Assembly: GCA_025449795.1 (NCBI GenBank)
Contig: JANWIQ010000057.1
Span: 1-29,627, forward strand
Reading direction: 5' to 3'
From: Minisyncoccota bacterium
GTDB lineage: Bacteria > Patescibacteriota > Microgenomatia > Levybacterales > UBA12049
DNA: 29,627 nucleotides
Of this stretch, positions 1-7,574 are shown in pieces; the stretch's first letter is position 1; every line of letters begins with the position of its first letter. The position numbers and the translations under genes were made by a program. The notes under the pieces were generated by a model. It was not told where the DNA came from. It did not search any database and saw nothing but the letters and a program-made list of their open reading frames with translations.

Positions 1-642
1 CTTTCTTTCTGGGCGCATTTAACTTCTTTCAAGCACACCGGCGTTTTCCCAGAACAACATCTACAATGGGAATTTATTCAAAAAACTCTGAAAACTCAGA
101 CATCCAGAAATTCTGACTTACCGAGTATCCCGAGTGTTCTGAACCTCTTCGGTTATACCGGTATTGCCACACTTGCTGCAGCAGAGGCAGGTGCGAAAGT
201 AACCCATGTGGATGCATCCAAACCATCCATTACCTGGGCCAAAGAAAATGCAGAAGCTTCTGGATTTGCTGATAAACCTATTCGCTGGATTTTGGATGAC
301 GCAGTAAAATTTGTAGAAAGAGAGATTCGCCGCGGCAATACGTATGACGCTATTATCATGGACCCGCCAGTCTATGGACATGGACCAACAGGACAAATTT
401 GGAAATTTAATGAAAATTTTCCTATCCTTATGAAAGAAGTAACAAAATTACTTTCTCCAAACCCGCTTTTTGTTATTGTAAATGCGTATGCAATTTCTTC
501 CAGTGCCCTTATGTTGCAAAATGTTATGGAAGATAATCTAAAACATCTAGGTGAAAAAGTAGAAGTAGGAGAATTAGTTCTGGAAGAAAAAACGAGTAAA
601 CGACCGCTATCTACGGGAATCTTCGGACGATGGAGTAAATAA
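1..642 (+). CDS. SAM-dependent methyltransferase, RlmI/RlmK-like (5' truncated by window edge)
   Basis: The reading frame is open from base 1, so only the C-terminal 213 residues are visible. It carries a Rossmann-fold class I methyltransferase: the SAM-binding motif reads VLNLFGYTGIATLAAAEAGA, followed by an acidic residue in HVDASK, then DDAVKFV and the catalytic-type motif IIMDPPVYGHG. The stretch FPEQHLQWEFI just before the SAM motif is typical of the RlmI/RlmK family of 23S rRNA cytosine/guanine methyltransferases and their uncharacterised relatives. The likely role is methylation of rRNA in the cytoplasm; the exact target base cannot be told from this part. It ends three bases before the convergent gene at 646, with no obvious terminator between them. 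Family is fairly sure, substrate is not. Confidence 0.85.
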   Translation, partial: LSFWAHLTSFKHTGVFPEQHLQWEFIQKTLKTQTSRNSDLPSIPSVLNLFGYTGIATLAAAEAGAKVTHVDASKPSITWAKENAEASGFADKPIRWILDDAVKFVEREIRRGNTYDAIIMDPPVYGHGPTGQIWKFNENFPILMKEVTKLLSPNPLFVIVNAYAISSSALMLQNVMEDNLKHLGEKVEVGELVLEEKTSKRPLSTGIFGRWSK

Positions 643-645
643 TCA

Positions 646-1311
646 CTATTTCTGGAGACTACCTACCATTGCATCCATTTCTGCAAGCACCTCGCTATCA
701 GGATTGAGCGGTGTCAGGTAATTAATAACACCAAAGGTCGTCAAATTGCCATAGGTATTCCCCTGTTCTTTTTGACAGACATCAAATGTTTCTTTACCAG
801 GATTGTTATTGGGATCTGCTTGTCCTCTTTTGAGCAACGTTCCGTCAAGAAGAGTTATGTTTGCAACAGGTACGTTAAGTGCAACACTCATATCTTGTGG
901 TTGGTCGCCTGGAAAAGTACAACCTCCGCCTCCCATTGCAGCTTGTGTAATAGTTAATTGGTAGTCACCTTTTGTAAGTTTTATAGTATTTATTCCAGGT
1001 TGTACTATAGTAGAGGATGTCCACCCGGCTACTCCTGAAAGGGTATATTTTACATTTGCATATACTGTTGTTGATGCACCTCCACCCTGAACTGCAAATC
1101 TTCCGGTATTGTCATGTTGGGAAACTGTTGGAGTAGGAGAAGTTACTTCAAGAGTATGAGAAACAGTTGACGTCGGAGATACCGCGGTTGTCTCTACCGA
1201 AGAAGTTGGCTTGTTGAATCTTGTCCCCAAATAATATCCACCACCAACAAGAATACCTATAACACCTACTACAACGAGTGCTTTCCCAAGAAGTGAAAAG
1301 ATATTATCCAT
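646..1311 (-). CDS. membrane-anchored protein of unknown function
   Basis: I do not recognise a family. The 221-residue product (from the ATG at 1311) has a short cytoplasmic N-terminus, one membrane helix (roughly LLGKALVVVGVIGILVGGGYYLG), a Thr/Ser/Pro-rich linker of about 40 residues, and a globular extracytoplasmic domain with two cysteines (GGGCTFPG and FDVCQKE) that could form a disulfide. An upstream in-frame TTG at 1344 exists, but a good promoter (TTGACA, 17 bp, TACACT) lies between it and the ATG at 1311, so the ATG is preferred. It starts just after the mevalonate operon on the same strand but has its own promoter. The architecture (anchor, low-complexity stalk, globular head) recurs in the cyclophilin and GH18-like proteins of this window. 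Confidence 0.75.
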   Translation of the reverse strand: MDNIFSLLGKALVVVGVIGILVGGGYYLGTRFNKPTSSVETTAVSPTSTVSHTLEVTSPTPTVSQHDNTGRFAVQGGGASTTVYANVKYTLSGVAGWTSSTIVQPGINTIKLTKGDYQLTITQAAMGGGGCTFPGDQPQDMSVALNVPVANITLLDGTLLKRGQADPNNNPGKETFDVCQKEQGNTYGNLTTFGVINYLTPLNPDSEVLAEMDAMVGSLQK

Positions 1312-1323
1312 AGCTTTATCCGG

Positions 1324-1352
1324 AGTGTAATCCAAACCTTCCAATGTGTCAA
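1324..1352 (-). promoter_or_regulatory. promoter for the 646-1311 gene
   Basis: A perfect -35 box TTGACA (bases 1352-1347, minus strand) is followed after 17 bases by TACACT (1329-1324). The ATG lies 12 bases beyond the -10 box, so the predicted 5' UTR is only about six bases. It sits in the four-base gap and early upstream codons between the decarboxylase-like gene and this gene. Confidence 0.6.
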
Positions 1353-1355
1353 ATA

Positions 1356-2333
1356 TTAAAAGAGATGGGCAGCAACAAGTCGAGCACCCTGAGCAGAAGT
1401 ATTTATAATTACCTGTTGTACTTCGTCTATTTCTTCAACAAATTTTGCCACTTTTTCTGCATCCTTTTTTTGACATAAAACATGGACATCCTGTCCAGTA
1501 TTAATAGTGAAGTACACTGCCAATCCTTCTGATCTCCATTTTTTCACCTGTTTCATAACACGTATTGTTTGGGGAAACCAATAGAGTAAAGATGGTGTTG
1601 AGGTAATAAGAATAGCATGAAACTCCAGTGCTTCTGCTTCAATAAGTTCTCCAAACGCTGTAAAGTTTTTTTCTTGCAAATATTTTTTCAATAGTTCAAC
1701 TTTTTTATTTATAAGAGAAAGGCGCGTTGCAAAAAATGGGCTTGTATTTGCAAGTTTATGCCCCTCGCTTGTGTTAATATCTTTTTTACTCACACTTACC
1801 ACTGCAACAACATCTACCAAGTCCCAATAATCATGAGGATATAAAGAAACAGCATAAGAAGTTTCACTACTATTTCCTTCTTTCCACTCTGTAATGCCAT
1901 CTGGAATAGATCTACATGCTGACCCAGATCCAAGCCTCGCTAAAATAGAGAGTTCTTTTTCCGAAAGATTTAATCCTGCTGCTTTTGCCCCAGCATCACT
2001 TAGTGCTGCAAATCCTGACGCAGAAGAAGAAAGCCCTGTACTTGTGGGGAAATTATTTTCGGTAACAACTTTTGCTTTTTCAGATATATTGGCAAGTTTT
2101 CTTATTCTATTTAATTGTGCTATTGCCCTACTACTAACATTCTCTTCTTTTTTCCCATTAAATAATATCTCGTCTTCTTTGAAGGAGGAGTTAAACTCCA
2201 CTGTAGTGGTAGTAAGTAAATTGCTCAAATTCATGGATATATTTGTGTTAGCAGGGAGTCGAAGCATATCGTCTATTACTCCCCAGTATTTTATAAATGC
2301 GATATTGGATGGTGCGACTGCTGTTACTTTCAT
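1356..2333 (-). CDS. mvaD: mevalonate diphosphate decarboxylase-like GHMP protein (catalytic Asp replaced by Asn)
   Basis: The 325-residue product matches the mevalonate diphosphate decarboxylase family in length and motifs: N-terminal SNIAFIKYWG (Lys15), LPANTNISMNLS, phosphate-binding loop FPTSTGLSSSASGFAAL (residues 95-111) and GSGSACRS (135-142) with the conserved Arg141. Family members decarboxylate mevalonate 5-diphosphate to isopentenyl diphosphate using ATP. The oddity is at the C-terminal catalytic motif, normally FTxDAGPN: here it reads FTINTGQD, with Asn278 (codon 1500-1502) in place of the Asp that acts in catalysis. Related enzymes with altered active sites act as phosphomevalonate decarboxylases or mevalonate 3-kinases, so the exact reaction is open. 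It is the last gene of the operon; its ATG overlaps the stop of the kinase gene (ATGA), implying coupled translation. Confidence 0.85.
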   Translation of the reverse strand: MKVTAVAPSNIAFIKYWGVIDDMLRLPANTNISMNLSNLLTTTTVEFNSSFKEDEILFNGKKEENVSSRAIAQLNRIRKLANISEKAKVVTENNFPTSTGLSSSASGFAALSDAGAKAAGLNLSEKELSILARLGSGSACRSIPDGITEWKEGNSSETSYAVSLYPHDYWDLVDVVAVVSVSKKDINTSEGHKLANTSPFFATRLSLINKKVELLKKYLQEKNFTAFGELIEAEALEFHAILITSTPSLLYWFPQTIRVMKQVKKWRSEGLAVYFTINTGQDVHVLCQKKDAEKVAKFVEEIDEVQQVIINTSAQGARLVAAHLF

Positions 2334-3337
2334 ACTTCTCCTCTCACTCCTTCTGTATTTGTCTGTACAGATAAAATTTCTCCGCCTGCTTGCTTTATTG
2401 CATTTTGAACAACTGATTTATTTTCTTCTGAGCACAGCGCTATCATACAATCGCCTCCGCCTGCGCCAGAAAGCTTGGCTCCATATGCTCCCGCAGTATT
2501 TGCAGCAGTTATCATGTCATCCAGTTTGGGAATACTAACATCTAATTGTTGCAGGTATGTTTGGTTTTTCTTCATAAGGTTACCTAGTTCTTGCCAATCT
2601 TTTTCCAGCAATACTTCTTTTGCCTTTTCTACCACCGCACCGATATTGTTATATATTGCATCTAATTCTTGAGGAGTATCTTTAAACCTCTCTTTTACTT
2701 CGTTGATAAGACTTACCGTATCTGCTTTGGTACCACTGTACCCAACAACAAGCGGCAATGTATCAATAGTTATTGGTTCAATAACTTTTCCGCCGGTCAC
2801 AAAATACAACGTCCCTCCGTATACTGCAGCTGCAATATCGTAGCCAGACCCTTTTCCCTGGATATCCAATACTGTTGTATAGGCAAGCTCAAAAATTTCC
2901 TTTTTGGATAATGCCAGTCCCAGTAATTCCGACAGTGCAAAAACTACACATGCAGCAGATGCGGATGAAGAACCAAAACCAAATTTTGAAGAAAATTCAG
3001 AAGATGTGGTAATACGTATTCCCTGCATTTCTTTATTGGATCCTGAAACAAGTCCAGGACGTTTTTTCATACAATATGAAAAAACGTTTTTTACTCCCAT
3101 CTCTACAAATAATGCTGCCTTAGGAATATCGCCTTTTCCAATTTCTGCAATAGGTTTGGTATACGATACAAGATTCACATCCGGCGCATCAAGATAAAAA
3201 TTTCCGTCAGTTGTTTCTTCAATAGTAACATGTAATCTTTGATTGACTGCAGTAACCAGACACGGCTTATCATACACAACTGCATGTTCACCAAAAAGCA
3301 TAAGTTTCCCAGGGGCAGAAACGCTTATTTTTTTCAT
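2330..3337 (-). CDS. mvk: mevalonate kinase-like GHMP kinase
   Basis: This 335-residue GHMP kinase should phosphorylate mevalonate with ATP. The N-terminus APGKLMLFGEHAVVYDKPCL is a classic mevalonate kinase motif 1, and VVGYSGTKADT also fits mevalonate kinases. The glycine-rich ATP loop is FGFGSSSAS (residues 119-127) and the likely catalytic Asp is Asp167 in GSGYDIAAAVYGG. Two features lean toward phosphomevalonate kinases instead: GSGYDIAAAVYGG rather than the usual PSGxDN, and the C-terminal motif SGAGGGDC (290-297) with Asp rather than a fourth Gly. I call it mevalonate kinase from the N-terminus and operon context, but it could also accept phosphomevalonate. Its start and stop both overlap neighbours by ATGA. 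Confidence 0.85.
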   Translation of the reverse strand: MKKISVSAPGKLMLFGEHAVVYDKPCLVTAVNQRLHVTIEETTDGNFYLDAPDVNLVSYTKPIAEIGKGDIPKAALFVEMGVKNVFSYCMKKRPGLVSGSNKEMQGIRITTSSEFSSKFGFGSSSASAACVVFALSELLGLALSKKEIFELAYTTVLDIQGKGSGYDIAAAVYGGTLYFVTGGKVIEPITIDTLPLVVGYSGTKADTVSLINEVKERFKDTPQELDAIYNNIGAVVEKAKEVLLEKDWQELGNLMKKNQTYLQQLDVSIPKLDDMITAANTAGAYGAKLSGAGGGDCMIALCSEENKSVVQNAIKQAGGEILSVQTNTEGVRGEV

Positions 3338-3636
3338 GCAGCAACAAATTTAATTGTATAGTGGATAATTCCTTCAGGGTCTGTATTGGGAAGACGCCGC
3401 GGAACCGCCCGCACTTTTTGTCCCACAACAAGCGCTTCATAAGGAGTATCGACAATTTGCCCTATCATTTTCTCGCCACTGTCCAATTGTATTATTCCCA
3501 CTGCATAAGGGGCCATTTCGGCAAATCCGCTTGGCGGAATTCGGACATTTGTTGCAAATAATATATGTCCTTGTTGTCCAATAAGGCTACTAATATCTTT
3601 TTGTCTTCTCCACATTTGCACCGGTGAGTATGTCAT
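3334..3636 (-). CDS. DUF35 OB-fold protein lacking the zinc ribbon
   Basis: A 100-residue protein that aligns with the archaeal DUF35 proteins encoded with thiolase and HMG-CoA synthase. In archaea this protein is a scaffold that joins the two enzymes so that acetoacetyl-CoA passes between them. Recognisable positions are the N-terminal WRRQKDI segment, the OB-fold core VRIPPSGF...APYAVGIIQL, QIVD, GQKVRAVPRR and the C-terminal IHYTIKF. Typical DUF35 proteins carry a four-Cys zinc ribbon of about 25 residues after the N-terminal helix; here it is absent and the whole protein has no cysteine. The gene lies directly between thiolase and kinase, with ATGA overlaps on both sides. Family and partner enzymes are well supported; whether it bridges them without zinc is inference. 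Confidence 0.85.
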   Translation of the reverse strand: MTYSPVQMWRRQKDISSLIGQQGHILFATNVRIPPSGFAEMAPYAVGIIQLDSGEKMIGQIVDTPYEALVVGQKVRAVPRRLPNTDPEGIIHYTIKFVAA

Positions 3637-4775
3637 ATGCTTCCTTTCAAAATATGTATTACTGCTTGTGATCCGCTTCCTGCAACATTATGCGTAAGGC
3701 CAACTTTTGCTTTGTGTACCTGCCTGTCTCCTGCTTTTCCTTGTAATTGCTCCATAATTTCTACCATTTGTTTTACCCCTGTTGCACCAACCGGATGTCC
3801 GCATGCCTTTAATCCTCCTGAGGAGTTTAAGATAACCTCCCCACTTCCCAGTGTTCTTTTTCCGCTTGCAATATCCAAAGCTCCATGTCCTTTTTTTGAA
3901 AAACCCAAATCTTCACTTGCGATAACTTCTGCAATCGAAAAACAATCATGGATTTCTGCCACATCCACATCTTTTGGTTGTATCCCTGCTGCTTTGTATG
4001 CTTTTGCTGCTGCCCGTACTACTGCTCCCAAGGAAGTAAAAGAAGAACGGTCAGAAAGACTGAGTGTATCTGTTGCCATGGTGCTCGCAATGATTTCCAC
4101 TTTTGACTTGTGCTTTTTTGTAGAGAGAATAACAGCAGATGCGCCATCGGAAATTGGTGAACAATCTAAAAGCTTCAGTGGGTCTGCAACTTTTGCGCTC
4201 AATAATACCTGCTCAACCGTAACAGGAAATCGGAATTGTGCATTAGGATTATGTGAACCATGGTAATGATTTTTTACCGCAACTGCAGCCAAGTCTGCCT
4301 CCGTCATACCATACTCCTGCATATATGCCTGAGTAAGAAGTGCATATAATCCTGGGAAAGTAATACCTGTCTGTCTCTCTTCATCACTTCCTGCTGCCAT
4401 AAGCGCACTACTTACCACATCTTGTTGATGGTCTGTCATTTTCTCAATTCCCAACACCATGACAGTCTCATAGATTCCTGCAAGAAGCGCATTCACTGCA
4501 CTGTGGAGCGCGAGCCCACCCGACGCACATGCTGCCTCCAGACGAAATGCGGGTACTTGTACCCCTAATTCTTCTGCGTAAAAAGCGCCAAGATTTTCCT
4601 GGTTACCAAAAATACCCGAAAGCATATTACCGACAAAAAGCGCATCAATACCACGGGCTTCAATACCCGCACTCTGCAGGGCCTTTTTCATAGTTTGTCT
4701 TCCGAGTTCCCTTGGAGATGTATCCCACAATTCTCCAAATTTTGATGTATTTCCGCCTAATACGTGTATTTTCAT
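3633..4775 (-). CDS. thiolase (acetyl-CoA C-acetyltransferase, archaeal/SCP2 type)
   Basis: The 380-residue product condenses two acetyl-CoA to acetoacetyl-CoA, the first step of the mevalonate pathway. The nucleophilic Cys83 lies in LEAACASGGLAL, and the His motif is GGLKACGHPVGATG near residues 318-332. The C-terminal motif reads HNVAGSGSQAVIHIL and lacks the second Cys of classical biosynthetic thiolases, as expected for the archaeal/SCP2-like group that works with HMG-CoA synthase and DUF35. The ATG at 4775 follows an AGGA Shine-Dalgarno-like sequence and starts two bases after the synthase stop codon. Its own stop overlaps the DUF35 start. Function in the complex is inferred from this gene order. 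Confidence 0.92.
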   Translation of the reverse strand: MKIHVLGGNTSKFGELWDTSPRELGRQTMKKALQSAGIEARGIDALFVGNMLSGIFGNQENLGAFYAEELGVQVPAFRLEAACASGGLALHSAVNALLAGIYETVMVLGIEKMTDHQQDVVSSALMAAGSDEERQTGITFPGLYALLTQAYMQEYGMTEADLAAVAVKNHYHGSHNPNAQFRFPVTVEQVLLSAKVADPLKLLDCSPISDGASAVILSTKKHKSKVEIIASTMATDTLSLSDRSSFTSLGAVVRAAAKAYKAAGIQPKDVDVAEIHDCFSIAEVIASEDLGFSKKGHGALDIASGKRTLGSGEVILNSSGGLKACGHPVGATGVKQMVEIMEQLQGKAGDRQVHKAKVGLTHNVAGSGSQAVIHILKGSI

Positions 4776-4777
4776 AT

Positions 4778-5821
4778 TTATCCTAACTTATGCGTTTGCT
4801 GCATATAGGTAAGGTAATTTATCTGCTCTGTATCACTAATATGGTCTGCAACTTTTTGTGAAAGATGCTTTTGGTATTTGGTGATATTTTTTGTCACCTC
4901 AAAAATAAACCCGTCAGACCCGGCACCGGATCCATAGGAGGCAAAAAAGATTTTATCCCCGGGCTTTGCAATATCCAATACTGCCGCAAGGCCAATAAGA
5001 GAAGACGCGGAATACGGATTACCGATTTTTTCAACGACCAAAGATGGTGCAAGCTGCTCAGGTGTAAATCCTAATTTCTTTGCAATTGTTTTAGGAAATT
5101 TGCCATTGGGCATATGGAAAACACAATACGTAAAGTCTTTTGGAGAAAGTTTATTTTTTGCCATAAGTGCTTGAGACTCTGCCAACACATGGGCAAAATA
5201 TGCCGGCTCCCCGGTAAATCTCCCAAAATGACTCGGATACCTCACCCCGTCCCTGCGCCAGAAATCCGGAGTATTGGAAGAGTAAGAAGAAGTATCTACG
5301 ATTCCTGCAATAACTTCTGTGCTTTTATTTCCCAAAATAAAACAGCCTGCGCCACATCCAGCAGTATATTCTAAAATATCATGCGGCCTGGATTGTGCGG
5401 TATCACTTCCAATTGCCATACCATAAGATATTTTCCCGGCAGAGAGAAGTCCCATGGCAATTTGCACCCCTGCTGTCCCTGCTTTACATGCAAATTCCAA
5501 ATCAGCTGCAAAGTAATTGTGTCCCATCCCAAGCATATCCGCAACAATCGTCGAGGTTGGATTGACTGCATACGGATGGCTTTCACTCCCCACATAGATG
5601 CTGCCAATTTTTGCTGCATCGACACGGGAATTTTGCAGGGCACGAAATCCCGCTTCAGTCGCAAGTGTTGCACTATCTTCATCAACCGCAGGCACTGCTT
5701 TTTGGCTTACTTGTAACCCCCGCTTCATTTCTTCAACTTGTTTTTTCCACGTAGCAGCTACCTCTTCTAGGCGCAATCGAAATTTCGGGACATAGACGCC
5801 GTATCCAACAATTCCTATCAT
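4778..5821 (-). CDS. hydroxymethylglutaryl-CoA synthase, archaeal type
   Basis: This 347-residue enzyme joins acetyl-CoA and acetoacetyl-CoA to HMG-CoA. It is the short archaeal form rather than the longer eukaryotic or Firmicutes form. The N-terminus IVGYGVYVPKFRL is typical. Visible catalytic residues are Glu80 in VGSESHPYAVNPTS, the nucleophile Cys112 in LEFACKAGTAG, and His236 in VFHMPNGKFPK; GSGAGSDGF near residue 300 is the usual C-terminal glycine motif. Its ATG overlaps the HMG-CoA reductase stop (ATGA). The direct downstream neighbours thiolase and DUF35 are its expected complex partners. Confidence 0.95.
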   Translation of the reverse strand: MIGIVGYGVYVPKFRLRLEEVAATWKKQVEEMKRGLQVSQKAVPAVDEDSATLATEAGFRALQNSRVDAAKIGSIYVGSESHPYAVNPTSTIVADMLGMGHNYFAADLEFACKAGTAGVQIAMGLLSAGKISYGMAIGSDTAQSRPHDILEYTAGCGAGCFILGNKSTEVIAGIVDTSSYSSNTPDFWRRDGVRYPSHFGRFTGEPAYFAHVLAESQALMAKNKLSPKDFTYCVFHMPNGKFPKTIAKKLGFTPEQLAPSLVVEKIGNPYSASSLIGLAAVLDIAKPGDKIFFASYGSGAGSDGFIFEVTKNITKYQKHLSQKVADHISDTEQINYLTYMQQTHKLG

Positions 5822-6969
5822 AATTTTTTTCGTGCAAGTGTTTTATGCGCACAGGCCAATGTATTGCTTGCGAGACTTGCGAGGAGAGAAACTTCTCCAG
5901 CAAGCACAGTACCGCCTACAATTCCTGCAAATTCCTTTGCATTTTTCCCACTATTACCGCCTACAATTCCTAATATGTATAGTGCTTCCTGCTGCGTTGC
6001 GAGCTCTGTGCCTCCACCAACAGTCCCTAGCATAACGTCTGGGAGATAGACAGAAATATACAAATCATTCCCTTGTATTTCTGCTGTGGTGATACCCAAG
6101 CTTCCTTCAACAACGTGGGCCGGATCTTGTCCAGTCGCAAGAAAGAGCGCAGCAATAATATTTGCATAATGGGCATTAAATCCCATTGACCCGCTGAGCG
6201 CTGACCCTACCATACATTTTGCAAGCCAAACTTCATACATATCTTTTGCCGTTGTTTTCAGAACGTTTCTGAGCACTTCTTCCGAAAGAACAATATCCGC
6301 TCGTACTTCCCATCCCCGGCCACGAATAAAATTAAGCCAGGAGGGTTTTTTATCAACATCATAATTTCCTGCAATGGCAATAAGCCGGGCGTGGGTTTTT
6401 TTCGTTATCTCCTGTGCTATCGCTTCCGCAGCGATGGTCACCATATTCATTCCCATTGCATCTTGTGTATCAAAAGAAAGTCTGACAAATACAAACCTTC
6501 CAACTGTTTTTACCGTTACCTCCATGAGAGCAATATGGTGGGATGTCTGCTGTGCAACGGTATTCAATTGGGCTTTATTCGTATACACAAATTGCGCAAA
6601 TGCTTCTCCCTCCCTGACTCCATCGATATGAAAAACAATTCCTCGTGTTGCGCCAAAACCAAATGCAGAAACTGTTGCGCCACCGCTGTCCCGTATTGCT
6701 TTTACCCCCCTATTGACCGACGCAACTAACGCCCCTTCTGTTGTGGCAAGAGGAAGCATATACTCTTCTTCTCGATTTTCAATGTGGAGAGGTAGAGGAC
6801 CTGCAACCCCAAGCGGTATTTGTGTTGCCCCAACCATATTTTCCGTATGCCGGGTAGCAGCCATTTCTTCAGAAAGGGTAAAAGAGCCAATATGTGGAAG
6901 AGAAATATGCAAAAATGCTTCAAGTGCTTTGCGTCTTTCTGCTGCGTTTTTGTAATCTCGTACATGCAT
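5818..6969 (-). CDS. hydroxymethylglutaryl-CoA reductase, class I
   Basis: A 383-residue enzyme that reduces HMG-CoA to mevalonate with NADPH. The catalytic residues are all visible: Glu78 in LATTEGALVASVNRG, Lys207 in GNYDVDKKPSW, Asp282 in ATGQDPAHVVEG and His375 in LACAHKTLARK near the C-terminus. DAMGMNMVT is the cofactor-binding motif. Length and motifs fit the soluble class I catalytic domain of archaea, with no membrane domain. It is the first gene of the operon, read divergently from the sigma-factor gene across a 71-base gap. Because reductase is usually the committed step, its first position suggests that the promoter here sets flux through the pathway. Confidence 0.95.
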   Translation of the reverse strand: MHVRDYKNAAERRKALEAFLHISLPHIGSFTLSEEMAATRHTENMVGATQIPLGVAGPLPLHIENREEEYMLPLATTEGALVASVNRGVKAIRDSGGATVSAFGFGATRGIVFHIDGVREGEAFAQFVYTNKAQLNTVAQQTSHHIALMEVTVKTVGRFVFVRLSFDTQDAMGMNMVTIAAEAIAQEITKKTHARLIAIAGNYDVDKKPSWLNFIRGRGWEVRADIVLSEEVLRNVLKTTAKDMYEVWLAKCMVGSALSGSMGFNAHYANIIAALFLATGQDPAHVVEGSLGITTAEIQGNDLYISVYLPDVMLGTVGGGTELATQQEALYILGIVGGNSGKNAKEFAGIVGGTVLAGEVSLLASLASNTLACAHKTLARKKL

Positions 6970-6985
6970 AAATAATAGAAGAGCT

Positions 6986-7013
6986 TATATATTTAGTCGT
7001 AAAAGCATAACAA
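6986..7013 (-). promoter_or_regulatory. probable promoter of the mevalonate operon
   Basis: On the minus strand TTGTTA (7013-7008) and TATATA (6991-6986) are 16 bases apart, with the HMG-CoA reductase ATG about 16 bases beyond the -10 box. It lies back-to-back with the sigma-factor promoter at 7026-7034, so one bound regulator could affect both. The -35 match is only partial. Confidence 0.4.
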
Positions 7014-7025
7014 ATCATTCGAATT

Positions 7026-7034
7026 TGCTATAAT
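7026..7034 (+). promoter_or_regulatory. extended -10 promoter, sigma-factor operon (leaderless)
   Basis: The sequence TGC-TATAAT (TATAAT at 7029-7034) is followed by exactly six bases and then the ATG at 7041. With the last T of the -10 box at position -7, transcription would start on the A of the ATG. No Shine-Dalgarno sequence can fit. Confidence 0.65.
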
Positions 7035-7040
7035 AGCCGT

Positions 7041-7574
7041 ATGGATATTGCGCTTATTGACAGGCTTCTTACCGGTGACTCCACAGCTGCAACCGAACTG
7101 TATTATGCTTATTGTACCAAAATTACCAAGTATTTAAAAAAAAAGCTTCCTGAAGGAGAATTACAAGATGTAGTAAATGACGTATTTTTCGAGGCAATTG
7201 ATTCAATTTCGCTTCTACAAAAGAGAGAAAAACTTGGAAATTGGTTATATCGAATTGCCCATAATAAAGTGGTAGATTTTTACCGAAAGAAAAAAGCGAA
7301 AACCATCCTTATATCCCAAATTCCTTTTTTTGAATTTGTTGACCAAGAAGTACATCAGCCAGAATTCCAATTTGAAAAGGAGAAGATTAAAGAACGAATA
7401 GAAAAAACCTTACACACCCTCTCTCAACCATATCGTAGAATTTTGCAACTCCATTATGAAGAGCATATCCCCGTAAAGAAAATCGCCATACTTTTTGATG
7501 TATCCGATAAAGCAGCAGAATCGCTTTTGTATCGAGCACGAAAGTCATTCCAAAAAATCTATGAACGAACGTAA
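7041..7574 (+). CDS. RNA polymerase sigma factor, ECF-like sigma-70 family
   Basis: The 177-residue product has the two domains of an extracytoplasmic-function sigma factor. Region 2 is LQDVVNDVFFEAIDSI followed by NWLYRIAHNKVVDFYRKKK, which binds core polymerase and the -10 element. Region 4 near the C-terminus is LSQPYRRILQLHYEEHIPVKKIAILFDVSDKAAESLLYRARKSF cut into its helix-turn-helix parts, which reads the -35 element. There is no region 1.1 or 3. It is the first gene of a three-gene operon with two small membrane proteins, the layout of an ECF sigma factor with membrane regulators. Its predicted promoter is leaderless and abuts the mevalonate-operon promoter. The regulon is unknown; envelope or isoprenoid genes are a guess from position. 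Confidence 0.88.
   Translation: MDIALIDRLLTGDSTAATELYYAYCTKITKYLKKKLPEGELQDVVNDVFFEAIDSISLLQKREKLGNWLYRIAHNKVVDFYRKKKAKTILISQIPFFEFVDQEVHQPEFQFEKEKIKERIEKTLHTLSQPYRRILQLHYEEHIPVKKIAILFDVSDKAAESLLYRARKSFQKIYERT

Noticed and set aside
1894..2538. Long plus-strand open frame opposite the mevalonate kinase and decarboxylase-like genes
   Set aside because: It is antisense to two genes with clear family motifs, has no recognisable domain and only a Ser/Leu-rich composition that follows from the complementary strand.
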